DNA of 64,000 bases from JAHEZL01 sp964406465 (GTDB taxonomy: Bacteria; Bacteroidota; Bacteroidia; Flavobacteriales_C; GCA-002722245). The DNA lies in contig CAYORT010000010.1 of NCBI GenBank assembly GCA_964406465.1, positions 1-64,000 of the forward strand. Reading direction: 5' to 3'. A model generated the notes under the pieces. It was not told the DNA's origin, searched no databases, and worked only from the letters and a program-made list of their open reading frames with translations. The stretch's first letter is position 1. The number at the start of each line of letters is the position of its first letter. Positions 8,828 through 18,731 of the stretch are shown here, piece after piece. The position numbers were made by a program, and so were the translations under genes.

Positions 8828-9779
8828 TCTTATTTTGGTTGATGCTTTGTTCGTAAAATGATATTAATGTAAGCGCCAAAGTCATTGATGCAAATACAGA
8901 AACCATCACAATTAACCAACGAATTGGATAGCATTTTCTATCGGCTTTAAATGGCTTAACGATAAGCTGCGTGTAGTTTAAGTCTCTGTTTAATTCTTTC
9001 ATTACGCTTTCGTATTCGTACTTGGTGCCATTGTAAACTGAACGAGCTTGGTCGATGTCGTTTCTCAATTTAATGAATTCTCCACCTTGTTCGCGAAGGT
9101 TTTTGATTAAAGATGAAGAAGGTCCGTCTGTTCCAGGATTGTTCAAGTCGGTAGTTACTTTTTTGTTTTCGCCCAAGTAGCGAATTTGATTTTCGTAATC
9201 GAGAATACCATATTGAACCCTTATTTTTCTCATTCGTGACTCTAGGGTGTCGAGCTCTATAGCTTTGGTATTCATGCGCTCTTTAAGTGTTTTGGCAACT
9301 TCAATTAAAGAAGAATTGTTGATGTCGCGTACTTTTTTGTTGTACAAATCGATGATGCTGTTGGCAATCAAAAAGGCAGTGTCGGCAGCATAATCTTTAA
9401 CTTCTAATTCTACCGATTCGTATTTTGTTTTGGTGAATGAAATATTTTCAGAAAATTCTAAGATGGCATCTGAATAGTAATGTTCGTTCTTAGAGGAGTC
9501 AATGTCGTAATGTCTTAAGAGGTTGTATTTTTTAATTACTTCATCTCTAATTTCGTTCGCTTCTAGCACTTGTAACATTTGTTCAACCGGAGTTTCGGTA
9601 CCATAAGGTTTGGTGTTTACCGGGTACAATACTGCCGTAGATTTGAATTTAGGTTTAATGAAAAGTGAGGAAGAGAATAAGGCCGACAGCGCAGCAGAAG
9701 CAACAAAGACAATGATCAATTGTTTCTTCCACTTATTTAATACTTGGCCAAATCTTTTAATGTCGAAGATATTATCCAT
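8820..9779 (-). CDS. Wzz-type polysaccharide co-polymerase (copy 2)
   Basis: The 319-residue protein has a membrane helix near residues 18-38, a long periplasmic coiled-coil region and a second helix near 285-307 followed by a short cytoplasmic tail. This is the Wzz chain-length determinant layout, without a tyrosine kinase domain. It sets glycan chain length with Wzy. It is paralogous to the next upstream gene: both carry VLYP, an EQ-LQVL stretch, RNEVIKK/RDEVIKK and HY-IDS at the same distances. The two genes are 9 nt apart. Confidence 0.88.
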   Translation of the reverse strand: MDNIFDIKRFGQVLNKWKKQLIIVFVASAALSALFSSSLFIKPKFKSTAVLYPVNTKPYGTETPVEQMLQVLEANEIRDEVIKKYNLLRHYDIDSSKNEHYYSDAILEFSENISFTKTKYESVELEVKDYAADTAFLIANSIIDLYNKKVRDINNSSLIEVAKTLKERMNTKAIELDTLESRMRKIRVQYGILDYENQIRYLGENKKVTTDLNNPGTDGPSSSLIKNLREQGGEFIKLRNDIDQARSVYNGTKYEYESVMKELNRDLNYTQLIVKPFKADRKCYPIRWLIVMVSVFASMTLALTLISFYEQSINQNKNA

Positions 9780-9788
9780 AGTGAGTAG

Positions 9789-10799
9789 TTAGGCGGTTTT
9801 TTTAATTTGTTTTAGTTTCTCCATTACTAGTAGTACCATCAATGAGAAAATAAAAGAACACGCTGCGGCTACAACAACTATGATAGAGCGCACCGGATAA
9901 CTCTTTTTTTCTGCAGGAGTGGCATGATCGACAACGAAGAAATTAGTGATTTTTTCGTTAGCATCCATCTTTGCCTCCTCATATTTTGCTTTAAGCTGAT
10001 TGAATTGTATAGCCGAATTTTGCAGCTTTTCTTTAAGGTTGTATTGTTGAGCACCATATTTAGAAATAAGGTCAAGTTTCTCGTTAATGGCGTCGATTGC
10101 AGCTTTATTGTTTTTGGTTACAGCTTCGGCATAGGCCTGAGTTAATACTTCCGATTGCTTTTCGAAATCGTGCACCCCTTTACCCATAATGAATTTTAAA
10201 GAATCCTCTAATCCTTTAACGTAGGCAAGATAATCAACATAAGACCTTTCCATGATTTGGAAAGCCTTTGATGCTCTTTCTTTTTGAATTTCGTTCATTC
10301 TAACGTCTAAAATTTCGGCAATTCCGTTGGCAATTTTAGCGGCTTCTTCGGGCTTTTCATCTAAAACAATGATTTCTACAGCCATGTATTCGTTGCGACG
10401 AAATTTGATGTTACTTTCAAATTTGTCGATCAACTGCGTGTATTTGGTTTCACTGGTAGAATCAATTTCGTAGTGTGCGAGTAAGTTGAATTTCTTAATC
10501 ACCTCATTTCTAATCATATCTGAGGAAAGAACTTGCAATAATTGCTCTGTTTTTTCTTCTTCTCCAAATTCAAGCAAGTCGTTTTTTGCACCACCCGATT
10601 CATTGATCAAAGCTTTAGAGATAGAGCTGGTGTTAGAAGGGTAGAGTACTACTACCGATTTATATTTGTTGGTAATGAACAAAGAGACCACTGCTGCTAA
10701 CACAGCAGCAACTATCGTCACGGTGAGAATTGGTTTAAGATTTTTGAAGATGAAATTCACTAAACCTGTAGAATCGTCGAAATTTTCGTTTGCAGCCAT
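9789..10799 (-). CDS. Wzz-type polysaccharide co-polymerase (copy 1)
   Basis: The 336-residue protein has the same architecture as its downstream paralogue: a helix at about 23-45, a periplasmic part with the shared motifs (VLYPSNTSS, EQLLQVLSSDMIRNEVIKKF, HYEIDS) and a coiled-coil-rich middle, and a second helix at about 305-327. The conserved block before the second helix (KKSYPVRSIIVV) matches KCYPIRWLIVM in the paralogue and is typical of the family. Neither copy has a Walker box, so a partner kinase would have to be elsewhere. Confidence 0.88.
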   Translation of the reverse strand: MAANENFDDSTGLVNFIFKNLKPILTVTIVAAVLAAVVSLFITNKYKSVVVLYPSNTSSISKALINESGGAKNDLLEFGEEEKTEQLLQVLSSDMIRNEVIKKFNLLAHYEIDSTSETKYTQLIDKFESNIKFRRNEYMAVEIIVLDEKPEEAAKIANGIAEILDVRMNEIQKERASKAFQIMERSYVDYLAYVKGLEDSLKFIMGKGVHDFEKQSEVLTQAYAEAVTKNNKAAIDAINEKLDLISKYGAQQYNLKEKLQNSAIQFNQLKAKYEEAKMDANEKITNFFVVDHATPAEKKSYPVRSIIVVVAAACSFIFSLMVLLVMEKLKQIKKTA

Positions 10800-10862
10800 T
10801 GTTGAAATTTAAAAGGGATACGAATCTAAGGATTTTAAGCAAAAAATCACAATAGAATATGC

Positions 10863-12371
10863 CTAACTGGCTTTGCTTCTAATAAGTTTGAATATGGAAG
10901 GTAAGGGAATGGCTTTGAGCACTATAGCTGATGTAAAGCCAACTACACAAGAAACACAAAGCTGAATAACCCAAGAAATGTGTGTTTGGCTAATGAAGTA
11001 TGTGGTTGCTACAAAGATAGTTAAGCACAATAAATAACGCATTATGAGAGCCATTGGCATAGCCAACTTGAACTTAATTCGGGCATACGCAATTTGAAAG
11101 GCGCAAACAAAAAATTGGGTGATAACACTCATTAGTGCGGCGGCTTCTACTCCGTAATATGGAATGAGTAGCATGTTGCCGCTAAAATTCAAGATAACAC
11201 CTAGGGCGGAGGTTACATTCAATATTTTCATTTCTCCAGCCGCAGTTAGGAATGTGCCATAGATGTACATGGCACTCATGGGGATAAAACTAAGAATAGT
11301 TAGCACAAATACTTTTGATGAAAGGGCAATCTCCTTGGAATTTTCAATGTTGATGAGTTCACCTTTAAAGGATAGTAACAGTTTATCGCTTAAAGTGAGA
11401 CCTTCTTTTTTTGCATAAAGTGCATTGATGATATCTTCGGCGTGGAAGGCGCATGAAAGCGCAATAAAAATCGAACTTAATATTAAGATGGACCCCGAAA
11501 GTTGCAACAATTCACTAACATTTTCTTTTTTAGCCAGCATGCGAGCAAACATGGGTAGCAGTGGCACAGAGAATAGGTACGAGAAGTTGATTAACGCAAG
11601 CAATAATCTTGAAGATTGCGCATAAATACCGGCCTCTTCATCGCCCCGCAAACGTTCTAAAATCACGCTGTCGGTAAATGAATAGAGCAACATGAAAATG
11701 CCAATTAAGGCATAAGGAAAGCATTTTTTTAAATAGGCAATATTGAAGCGCAAGCTAAATCTTGGTTTAATTTTTACCGAGGAGTGAAACATAAGGAAAA
11801 TACCTGCCAATAAAACGGCCAACAAGTATCCTGCAGTTTGAATAAAGGCGAAAGTCTCCACACTAAATTTCTTGTCGGAAGCATAAAACATGTATAGCAC
11901 CAAGGCGGCCATCACCAAACGATCGGTAATAGAAATGATACTGTCACTTTTAAAGAAATGTAATCCCTGTAAATTAGAGCGCATGAACATGAGCGATGCC
12001 AGCAAAAACTGATTGAAACCCAAGGTTGCCAGAAGCAAAAGTGCTGATGTGCTGTAGTTGAGCGTTAATCCCACAACCGCTAAAACGACCAAATAAATTA
12101 ATCCCAAAATGAGTCTAAGTGGAATGAGTCGGTTTAAGTACGCATTCGCTAAAGATGGATTTTCGGCTATTTTTTTGTTGTTAAAGTTGGCAATACCACC
12201 ATCTAAAATCATGTTTAGTATGAGCGATAGGTTGAACAAAGCAAAGTACAATCCGAAGTGCTCTATACCTACTTTATTTTGAACTTCAACTTCAATAAAA
12301 ACCCACAATGGTTTAATCAAAAGATTGAGAAAAACTAGAATGGAAATATTTATGAGGAAGCTTTTTTTCAT
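10863..12371 (-). CDS. Wzx-type polysaccharide flippase
   Basis: The 502-residue protein has about fourteen membrane segments, the MOP-superfamily layout of Wzx translocases that flip lipid-linked glycan repeat units to the periplasm. An early NFNNKKIAENPS loop after the second helix is characteristic of Bacteroidota members. It lies in the same minus-strand cluster as the Wzz and Wzy genes. Substrate specificity cannot be inferred. Confidence 0.88.
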   Translation of the reverse strand: MKKSFLINISILVFLNLLIKPLWVFIEVEVQNKVGIEHFGLYFALFNLSLILNMILDGGIANFNNKKIAENPSLANAYLNRLIPLRLILGLIYLVVLAVVGLTLNYSTSALLLLATLGFNQFLLASLMFMRSNLQGLHFFKSDSIISITDRLVMAALVLYMFYASDKKFSVETFAFIQTAGYLLAVLLAGIFLMFHSSVKIKPRFSLRFNIAYLKKCFPYALIGIFMLLYSFTDSVILERLRGDEEAGIYAQSSRLLLALINFSYLFSVPLLPMFARMLAKKENVSELLQLSGSILILSSIFIALSCAFHAEDIINALYAKKEGLTLSDKLLLSFKGELINIENSKEIALSSKVFVLTILSFIPMSAMYIYGTFLTAAGEMKILNVTSALGVILNFSGNMLLIPYYGVEAAALMSVITQFFVCAFQIAYARIKFKLAMPMALIMRYLLCLTIFVATTYFISQTHISWVIQLCVSCVVGFTSAIVLKAIPLPSIFKLIRSKAS

Positions 12372-12391
12372 TAATGCTAAAATACATTAAT

Positions 12392-13516
12392 CTATTTTGT
12401 TTGCAACTGTAAATAGGCCTGTTCAATAAAACCCCAACCTGCGTTGGGTAAATTGGCATCGGTACTTAGAATAACAAAAACATCATTTTGGTTTATCTGC
12501 TTCATAAAGTCGATTTTTTCTATCGGAGTTGGATTTTCATATTTACTATGGTAAACTTCCTTGTTGTAATACCAATAGTTGAAATTGGCGAAAGATTTTA
12601 AGATACCTACATCGATTAATGGCCAATGAAAACTATCGCCTATTAATACCAAATGAGGTTTTGTTTTGGTGGAGTCTTGGTTTTCTTCAAGCAGCGGATA
12701 AGCCATTTTTTCAAATTTGGTGTCGTACATCAAGTTCATTCCTTTAGCAATATCCACATCAATGTCGTGCGCATTTTCTACTTGCACTTTTTTCCATGTT
12801 AAATTGGACATATCTATATTTCTGCTCTTTTCAATATAACGAATTATGGAGTCGGCGGCTATGCACGAACCATAATGACTCCAATGAATACCATACTTAG
12901 GGTAAAGCGGGTAGGGGGAGGTGTTTTTTTGTTTGATGAAGTAGCTATTGAAATCGATGTTTTTGATGTTTAATTCTTTGAGATATTTGCAATACACCTC
13001 GTAATTGCTGGTGTTTTTCTTCTGCTTAAAATATTCGTCGGGAATAAATTCCGGATAATATGATCCTTTGCCAGGTGCGATGATGAACAGCAAAGTCTTG
13101 CCCTTTTTCTCTAAAGCATCTTGTACAAATTTTAGTTTTTGCAATCGAACTTTTATGCTGTCTTCTCCAATGAAATCGCTTCCAAAATAAGCTTTAATGT
13201 AGTTTTCTTCGTACAAATAATAATCTTTTCCAATGATCACCCCTTTGGCTTTGGCCTTGTTGAAGAAAGAAAAATAGATTTGATTTCTCACGCGAATGGC
13301 ATCGTTTCTAAAGCCAAAGTGATCGTTGAAATATTTTTCTTTTTTTTGCTGAAAGTCGACTTTAGTAAATGCATCTAAATTAAAAGGTGCATTGGGTGCC
13401 AATTCTATATCTCCTTTTAAACCGCGAATTTTAAAGATGTTGAATGTACCTTGTATGAAGGGTACTAGCATGACCATCAAAATAAAAACAAACAGTATTT
13501 TGTGGTACATTTTCAT
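12392..13516 (-). CDS. AlgJ/AlgX-like SGNH O-acetyltransferase, periplasmic
   Basis: The 374-residue protein has an uncleaved N-terminal anchor or signal (about 5-24) and a periplasmic SGNH-like domain. The N-terminal YFNDHFGFRN block and the GIHWSHYG motif match the AlgJ/AlgX/DHHW group, and GDSF later in the protein is the nucleophile-serine block. In that family order the catalytic Asp-His pair lies before the GDS block, as here. Its start directly abuts the end of the MBOAT gene upstream. Together they form the usual two-part exopolysaccharide O-acetylation machine: MBOAT exports acetyl groups and this protein transfers them. Confidence 0.85.
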   Translation of the reverse strand: MKMYHKILFVFILMVMLVPFIQGTFNIFKIRGLKGDIELAPNAPFNLDAFTKVDFQQKKEKYFNDHFGFRNDAIRVRNQIYFSFFNKAKAKGVIIGKDYYLYEENYIKAYFGSDFIGEDSIKVRLQKLKFVQDALEKKGKTLLFIIAPGKGSYYPEFIPDEYFKQKKNTSNYEVYCKYLKELNIKNIDFNSYFIKQKNTSPYPLYPKYGIHWSHYGSCIAADSIIRYIEKSRNIDMSNLTWKKVQVENAHDIDVDIAKGMNLMYDTKFEKMAYPLLEENQDSTKTKPHLVLIGDSFHWPLIDVGILKSFANFNYWYYNKEVYHSKYENPTPIEKIDFMKQINQNDVFVILSTDANLPNAGWGFIEQAYLQLQTK

Positions 13517-14941
13517 TTAAAAACGGTAGTAAATAAATGGGTTGAAGTCGGCGGCAGCTATAAAACTTACTGCAATGGCAAACAACACGATGCAAAGTAA
13601 ACTCATTGATATATGTTGTGCTAAAGAGTAAGATTGGAAATAAACTTTGTTTTGAATTTTTTCGCCTATTTTGAAAAATGTGAAGTAAGAGAAAAAAGCT
13701 GCCAGTGTTAAGAAAAAGAAGAATTGAAAATCGAAAAAGGAGTTGCTGGCTCCCTCAAAAAGAAATAGTTTATGTACGAAAAGCATGGCATCGTCGATGT
13801 TTTCAATCTTAAAGAAAACCCAGCCAATAACCACAATAAAAAAGCAAAGAATGGTGCTTGGTAATCTTCCTATTTTCTTGTAGAAGTCGGCAAGAAATAT
13901 TCTTTCTAAAATGAGGAAAGTACCATGGTAGGCACCCCACAAAATAAAGCTCCAACTGGCACCGTGCCACAAGCCCGATGCAAGGAAAACAAGAGCCAGG
14001 TTGAGGTAGAGTCGGCTTTGCGAATTCACCTTATTTCCGCCCAAAGGAATGTACAAGTAATTTTTCATCCATGTGCCCAGCGTGATGTGCCACCTTCTCC
14101 AAAAATCGGTGATGCTAGATGCAGTGTATGGATTGTTAAAGTTTTCGGGCAATTTAAATCCCAGCATTTGCGCTATTCCTAGGCCCATATCAGAGTATCC
14201 CGAAAAATCAAAATACAATTGAAAGGTGAAGGCCAAAATTCCCATCCAGGCCGTGTAGCTGTTGATGCCGGTTAAATCGCCAGTAAATACGGGTTCTGCA
14301 TACACTGCCAGTTGATTGGCAATTAATACCTTTTTTGCTAAACCCAAGCACAAACGGTAAAAGCCATGTAGCCTTTGTTCGTAAGTGTCACGAATAAATC
14401 GGTTGTTTATTTGATCGGCAATTTCGTGGAAGCGAACAATGGGACCCGCTATCAATTTTGGAAAAAATAAAATGTACAAAAGATAATCGCTAAACTGTTG
14501 TACTGGTTCATGTTTTTTACGGTACACATCAACCACATAGGTAATGGTTTCAAAGGTGTAGAAAGAAATGCCAATGGGAAGAACCAATTTAGTCCAGGTG
14601 ATTTCTTTTGAGCCAAGAGTACCTAAAATGGCGTTTACATTTTCTATAAAAAAGTTGGAGTATTTAAAGTAGAACAGCAATCCAAGGTTGATACTTACCG
14701 ACAGCAGTAGATAGTACAATCGGGTTTTGGGATCATTCGATTTCCATAATCTGTTTACCAACAAAAAGTCAAGGGCGGTGGTTCCTAGAATAACGTATAT
14801 AAATAGGGGAGCGCCCCACCAATAGAAAACGAAACTACCCAGTAAGATGACCAGATTTTTCATTTTCTTGGGCGACAGAAAATAAACCAGCAGAAAGAGT
14901 GGTAAAAAATAAAGTAAGAATACGATACTGCTAAAAACCAT
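13517..14941 (-). CDS. MBOAT-family O-acyltransferase (AlgI/DltB-like)
   Basis: The 474-residue polytopic protein is of standard length for AlgI. Landmarks include PIGISFYTFETITYVVDVYR near residue 125, the long FDFSGYSDMGLGIAQMLGF region, NFNNPYTASSITDFWRRWHITL, and LASGLWHGASWSFILWG with the essential membrane His. These proteins move acyl groups across the inner membrane to acylate extracellular polymers. It is in one operon with the AlgJ/AlgX-like gene (no spacer) and 11 nt downstream of the GT-C-like gene, so the acceptor is probably the polysaccharide made by this locus. Confidence 0.93.
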   Translation of the reverse strand: MVFSSIVFLLYFLPLFLLVYFLSPKKMKNLVILLGSFVFYWWGAPLFIYVILGTTALDFLLVNRLWKSNDPKTRLYYLLLSVSINLGLLFYFKYSNFFIENVNAILGTLGSKEITWTKLVLPIGISFYTFETITYVVDVYRKKHEPVQQFSDYLLYILFFPKLIAGPIVRFHEIADQINNRFIRDTYEQRLHGFYRLCLGLAKKVLIANQLAVYAEPVFTGDLTGINSYTAWMGILAFTFQLYFDFSGYSDMGLGIAQMLGFKLPENFNNPYTASSITDFWRRWHITLGTWMKNYLYIPLGGNKVNSQSRLYLNLALVFLASGLWHGASWSFILWGAYHGTFLILERIFLADFYKKIGRLPSTILCFFIVVIGWVFFKIENIDDAMLFVHKLFLFEGASNSFFDFQFFFFLTLAAFFSYFTFFKIGEKIQNKVYFQSYSLAQHISMSLLCIVLFAIAVSFIAAADFNPFIYYRF

Positions 14942-14952
14942 TGCTCGAATAT

Positions 14953-17664
14953 TTAGTCGAAAGATTCCATGGAAACTTCAAATTCATCAACAACCACCTT
15001 CTTTCCATTCACCGAATACAAATAGCTTTTGATAATATCATCGGGTTTCACATTTCCTGGAACGGTAAACTCTTTTTGGATGATTACCCAATCTTTAGTG
15101 GATATATTCTTAAATGATTCTGAGGTGTAGCTTTTCGATTGTCCTTCTCCATCTTGTGAAAAAACCAACGATACTTCGGCATCGCTTTCTATGGCTTTAA
15201 CTTTGGCTTTCACCAAAACTTTTTTACCAACAAAGCGCCAGTTGGCATTTTTCCATAGGACTTCTAATCCCGGACAATACATGAAATCTTTATGAACCAC
15301 AATATTTTGTTCGAAGGTGTTGCTGTAAATGCTTATGCGTTGTTGCTTTTCATCTGCAATGTTTATTTTACCCACAGGAAAATTGTTCTTGTATAGCATT
15401 CCATTTTTCACGCGATATACATCGGCATTTTTCTTTTTAATCATAAATGCATCAACAAAGAATTCTTGCTCTATGTCATCGAAATGATTGAACACATTCA
15501 CATCGGCATTGGTGTTTTTAAGTTGATGATTTACCGAAACCAATTGCCAATCTTTGTATAAACTCATCGAATTTCTAGGGTCAAAAGAATACCACTCAAC
15601 TTTGCCATTTCCGCGGTCGATTTCTTCTACTACACCAGGGTTTATTAAAGCATTTTCTGTGCCTCGGTAATGCCAATATGAAATGTTGTATTCTTGATTT
15701 TCTGCAAAGGCACCTTGGTCTTTACCCCAGAAATAGATGTTGTAATCTTTCTTTAGTCCTTTGAAACATTTGTTGCCGCTAAACGACATTTCTTTGTTTC
15801 CTTTTTCATCCTCAAAATCGGTGAAGAAAAGCAAGTCGGCAGGGTCTTTTAAATAGAAAGATCCCATTCGGAAGAACTGATCTTTTTCGGCCAAGAATTT
15901 TTTTATTTCATGTTCAGATTCGTTTACCAACCAATCGTTAACAGATATTTCATAAAGCTCATGTTTCTCTGTTTCGGCAATTTTGTAGGCTCTTTCCAGC
16001 AAAAGCATTTCTTCTTTCTTTAAAGAAAGCTCCCCTTTTCTGCGCATAATGAATATGGGTTTATTAGAAGGTAAATCTTTTCTTATTTTTTTGTCGCGGT
16101 AAGGGTAAGAAAAAGATTCAATCACTGTGTTGGATTCATCTAAGGAAGTACGCGATATGTAAGCGTTGAGCAAGGGCAACTGCAATTGATAAGAAAGCAA
16201 CATTGAATATTTCTTATCGGCTTCCTTCGATGCTATTAGATATTCATCCATACCTTCATAGTAGAAAGGCAGGGAGATCATGGCTTGATATTTTTTAGCA
16301 TCGGGTATGGCCTCTAGCAATGCTTTTAAATCTTTGTCGCTAGATGGATCTTTAAATAAATTTTTTTGAATCGCTATATCGGTGGCACATCTCACATGAT
16401 ACATCCAAGCCTCGCTAAGGTTGATAAGTGCAATTACAATAAGTATACAACATAGGGCAAATGGAGAATTTTTGAGTTTTGAGTTTTGAAACCACTGATA
16501 CACTTTAACAGAGGCAAAAATGTTAATGGCGAAAAAGAAAACCCATGCAAAGCGAGCCAATACGCGCACTTGCTTGATGGGTGGCACCAAATCGAGAATA
16601 AAATCGAAACCAATAATCCATGGATATCCAAAGGCATATAGCAGCACTAAAAATCCTGCAAAAAGCAAAATATTTTCTTCTTTCTTAAAGAAATTTTTGA
16701 AGTACGACTGCTTGGTGTAAACCATCCAAAAGAATCGGAAGTTGATGGCGAAGAAAAGAGTGAGGATAGAGAATATTCCAATGTAGCAAAGAGATTCCCA
16801 TTGCTGCTCTCCAATATTAAATACCTCTTTAAAGGTGCTGAAAAGATATTCATCGTGCGGCACAAAAACCGAATTGACTTTAGCTAAATTTTCGTAGAAA
16901 CCAGCTGGCGTTTTTGGTCGGTTTACATGACTGTCGGCCACAATAGAATAGGTTTGAAACAAGATTAACGGAAGGATAGCTGCTATAGCGGTTGCAAGAA
17001 TTTTCTTTTTAAATTCCTTGCGATCGGCAAGCAGTTTCACAACATCATAGATGAGCACAAATGCTATGGAAATGATGGCCATGTAAGGATGAATAAAAAA
17101 CAATATAAAGTTGAATGCAGCCAAAAGGTAAGTAGCCTTTTTATTGTTTTGGTCTTTCTTAATCATTAACCAATAAACAAGCGGAATGGAGAAGCTGTAG
17201 GCCATGCCGAAATGGCCTGTAATCCTATTGATTTGCGGTGCCAACGCCATAATGCCAATAGCGAAAAATGCAGCTGCAATTTCGGGCAATTGATAGTGCT
17301 TCAATATTTTATATAAAAAGAACGCAGTGAGAACGAATGAGAAAATGAGCAAGAAATTCAATATGCCAATGGCATGATCGGCAAAAAATGGCGAAAAGTT
17401 TTGGAGAAATTTTAGTGTATTGGCAATAGCCGGCTGTCCGTCTACATAAGTCATCATCTCCCCATAAGGGTAATTCATTCCTTCAAAATCATTGTAGTTT
17501 TTATCGTAACTGATATGATAGTAGTAGGTGTAATAATTTTTGATACCATCGCCTTGATCTGAAAAAAGTTGATCATTTAAATTTTGAACTGTTTCAGAAT
17601 AAAAACCAAAAACAAAAATGATACTGAGCAGCAGGGTGATGATTTCGCCTTTGTACTTGTTCAT
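14953..17664 (-). CDS. Large GT-C-like membrane protein with C-terminal beta-sandwich modules
   Basis: The 903-residue protein has about twelve membrane helices in residues 1-430, with a periplasmic loop after the first helix containing DQGDGIKN, an acidic motif in the position used by lipid-linked-sugar GT-C enzymes. The C-terminal half is soluble and appears to hold two beta-sandwich modules (about 625-745 and 790-903). The last module ends in SYLYSVNGKKVVVDEFEVS, a pattern also found at the C-termini of three plus-strand proteins in this locus. No exact family is recognised. It is the first gene of the minus-strand operon and is divergent from the GtrB-like gene, with 137 bp between. Confidence 0.65.
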   Translation of the reverse strand: MNKYKGEIITLLLSIIFVFGFYSETVQNLNDQLFSDQGDGIKNYYTYYYHISYDKNYNDFEGMNYPYGEMMTYVDGQPAIANTLKFLQNFSPFFADHAIGILNFLLIFSFVLTAFFLYKILKHYQLPEIAAAFFAIGIMALAPQINRITGHFGMAYSFSIPLVYWLMIKKDQNNKKATYLLAAFNFILFFIHPYMAIISIAFVLIYDVVKLLADRKEFKKKILATAIAAILPLILFQTYSIVADSHVNRPKTPAGFYENLAKVNSVFVPHDEYLFSTFKEVFNIGEQQWESLCYIGIFSILTLFFAINFRFFWMVYTKQSYFKNFFKKEENILLFAGFLVLLYAFGYPWIIGFDFILDLVPPIKQVRVLARFAWVFFFAINIFASVKVYQWFQNSKLKNSPFALCCILIVIALINLSEAWMYHVRCATDIAIQKNLFKDPSSDKDLKALLEAIPDAKKYQAMISLPFYYEGMDEYLIASKEADKKYSMLLSYQLQLPLLNAYISRTSLDESNTVIESFSYPYRDKKIRKDLPSNKPIFIMRRKGELSLKKEEMLLLERAYKIAETEKHELYEISVNDWLVNESEHEIKKFLAEKDQFFRMGSFYLKDPADLLFFTDFEDEKGNKEMSFSGNKCFKGLKKDYNIYFWGKDQGAFAENQEYNISYWHYRGTENALINPGVVEEIDRGNGKVEWYSFDPRNSMSLYKDWQLVSVNHQLKNTNADVNVFNHFDDIEQEFFVDAFMIKKKNADVYRVKNGMLYKNNFPVGKINIADEKQQRISIYSNTFEQNIVVHKDFMYCPGLEVLWKNANWRFVGKKVLVKAKVKAIESDAEVSLVFSQDGEGQSKSYTSESFKNISTKDWVIIQKEFTVPGNVKPDDIIKSYLYSVNGKKVVVDEFEVSMESFD

Positions 17665-17748
17665 GAAGATATTATTGCGCTTATTAAATTTAGAATTTCG
17701 AGCAAGAGCTACTAAAGTAAGAAAAGCTTTTTAAATTGACTTTCTTCT

Positions 17749-17780
17749 TTTGGATAAAGAACTCGAATTACTTAGTTTAG
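17749..17780 (+). promoter_or_regulatory. Probable promoter of the plus-strand polysaccharide arm
   Basis: TTTG at 17749-17752 and TAGTTTAG at 17773-17780 are 20 bp apart, matching the Bacteroidota vegetative pattern (TTTG, 19-21 bp, TAnnTTTG) with one mismatch in the -7 element. The -7 element ends 21 nt before the ATG of the GtrB-like gene. Confidence 0.5.
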
Positions 17781-17801
17781 CGATATAAACCACAGTGCTT
17801 T

Positions 17802-18728
17802 ATGCTTTTATCGGTAATCATACCTATTTTCAATGAAGAAGAGAATATTCGCTTGCTTCACCACCGCCTTTGTGGGGTGATGCAAAAAATAGATTCTCCA
17901 TTTGAACTTATTTTTGTGAACGATGGCAGCAAAGACAATTCTATGGCGCTTATTAAATTGTTGGCCAATGAACACAGCAACGTGAAGTATGTGGATTTTA
18001 GCAGGAATTTCGGTCACCAAATAGCAGTGTCGGCTGGCATTGATGTAGCGAAAGGCGATGCTGTGGTGATTATTGATGCCGATTTACAAGATCCTCCAGA
18101 ACTCATCATTGAGATGCATCAAAAGTGGAAAGAAGGCTATGAGGTGGTTTATGCAAAGCGCAGGGCACGCAAGGGAGAGAATTTCTTGAAAAAGTTCACT
18201 GCTAAAATGTTTTACCGAATTTTGAATAAAATTACCTCTTTCAATATTCCGCTAGATACAGGTGATTTTAGAATCATAGACAGAAAGATTGTAGAAGTTT
18301 TAAAGAGTATGCCCGAGCAGCAAAAGTTTTTGCGCGGACAAATTTCGTGGGCTGGTTACAAGCAAACGTATGTGGAGTATGATAGAGATTCGCGCAATGC
18401 TGGAGAAACCGGTTATACCTATAAAAAGATGATTCGTTTTGCCTTGGATGGCATCACTTCTTTTTCTGATGCTCCTTTGAAATTGGCTTCATTGATGGGA
18501 TTTATCGTGTCGGGAGTAGCATTCCTCATGATTTTGTATGCATTGTATGCGCGATTTATCTCGCGTGATTATGTGCCAGGTTGGACCTCACTCATGTTAG
18601 CAGTGTTGTTCATTGGAGGAATTCAACTTATTTGCATAGGAATGATAGGCGAGTATATTTCACGCATCGCCAATAATATTAAAAACCGCCCACTTTATAT
18701 CGTGCGCGAAACCAATACCGAAAAATAA
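17802..18728 (+). CDS. GtrB/DPM1-like polyprenyl-phosphate glycosyltransferase (GT2)
   Basis: The 308-residue protein has a GT-A domain (IIPIFNEEENI, FVNDGSKDNS, DADLQDPPE, DTGDFRIIDRK) followed by two C-terminal helices (about 232-255 and 265-290). This is the layout of GtrB and ArnC-type enzymes that load a sugar from a nucleotide donor onto polyprenyl phosphate at the cytoplasmic face. The product would feed a GT-C enzyme on the periplasmic side, and the next gene is such a candidate. Confidence 0.93.
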   Translation: MLLSVIIPIFNEEENIRLLHHRLCGVMQKIDSPFELIFVNDGSKDNSMALIKLLANEHSNVKYVDFSRNFGHQIAVSAGIDVAKGDAVVIIDADLQDPPELIIEMHQKWKEGYEVVYAKRRARKGENFLKKFTAKMFYRILNKITSFNIPLDTGDFRIIDRKIVEVLKSMPEQQKFLRGQISWAGYKQTYVEYDRDSRNAGETGYTYKKMIRFALDGITSFSDAPLKLASLMGFIVSGVAFLMILYALYARFISRDYVPGWTSLMLAVLFIGGIQLICIGMIGEYISRIANNIKNRPLYIVRETNTEK

Positions 18729-18731
18729 ACA

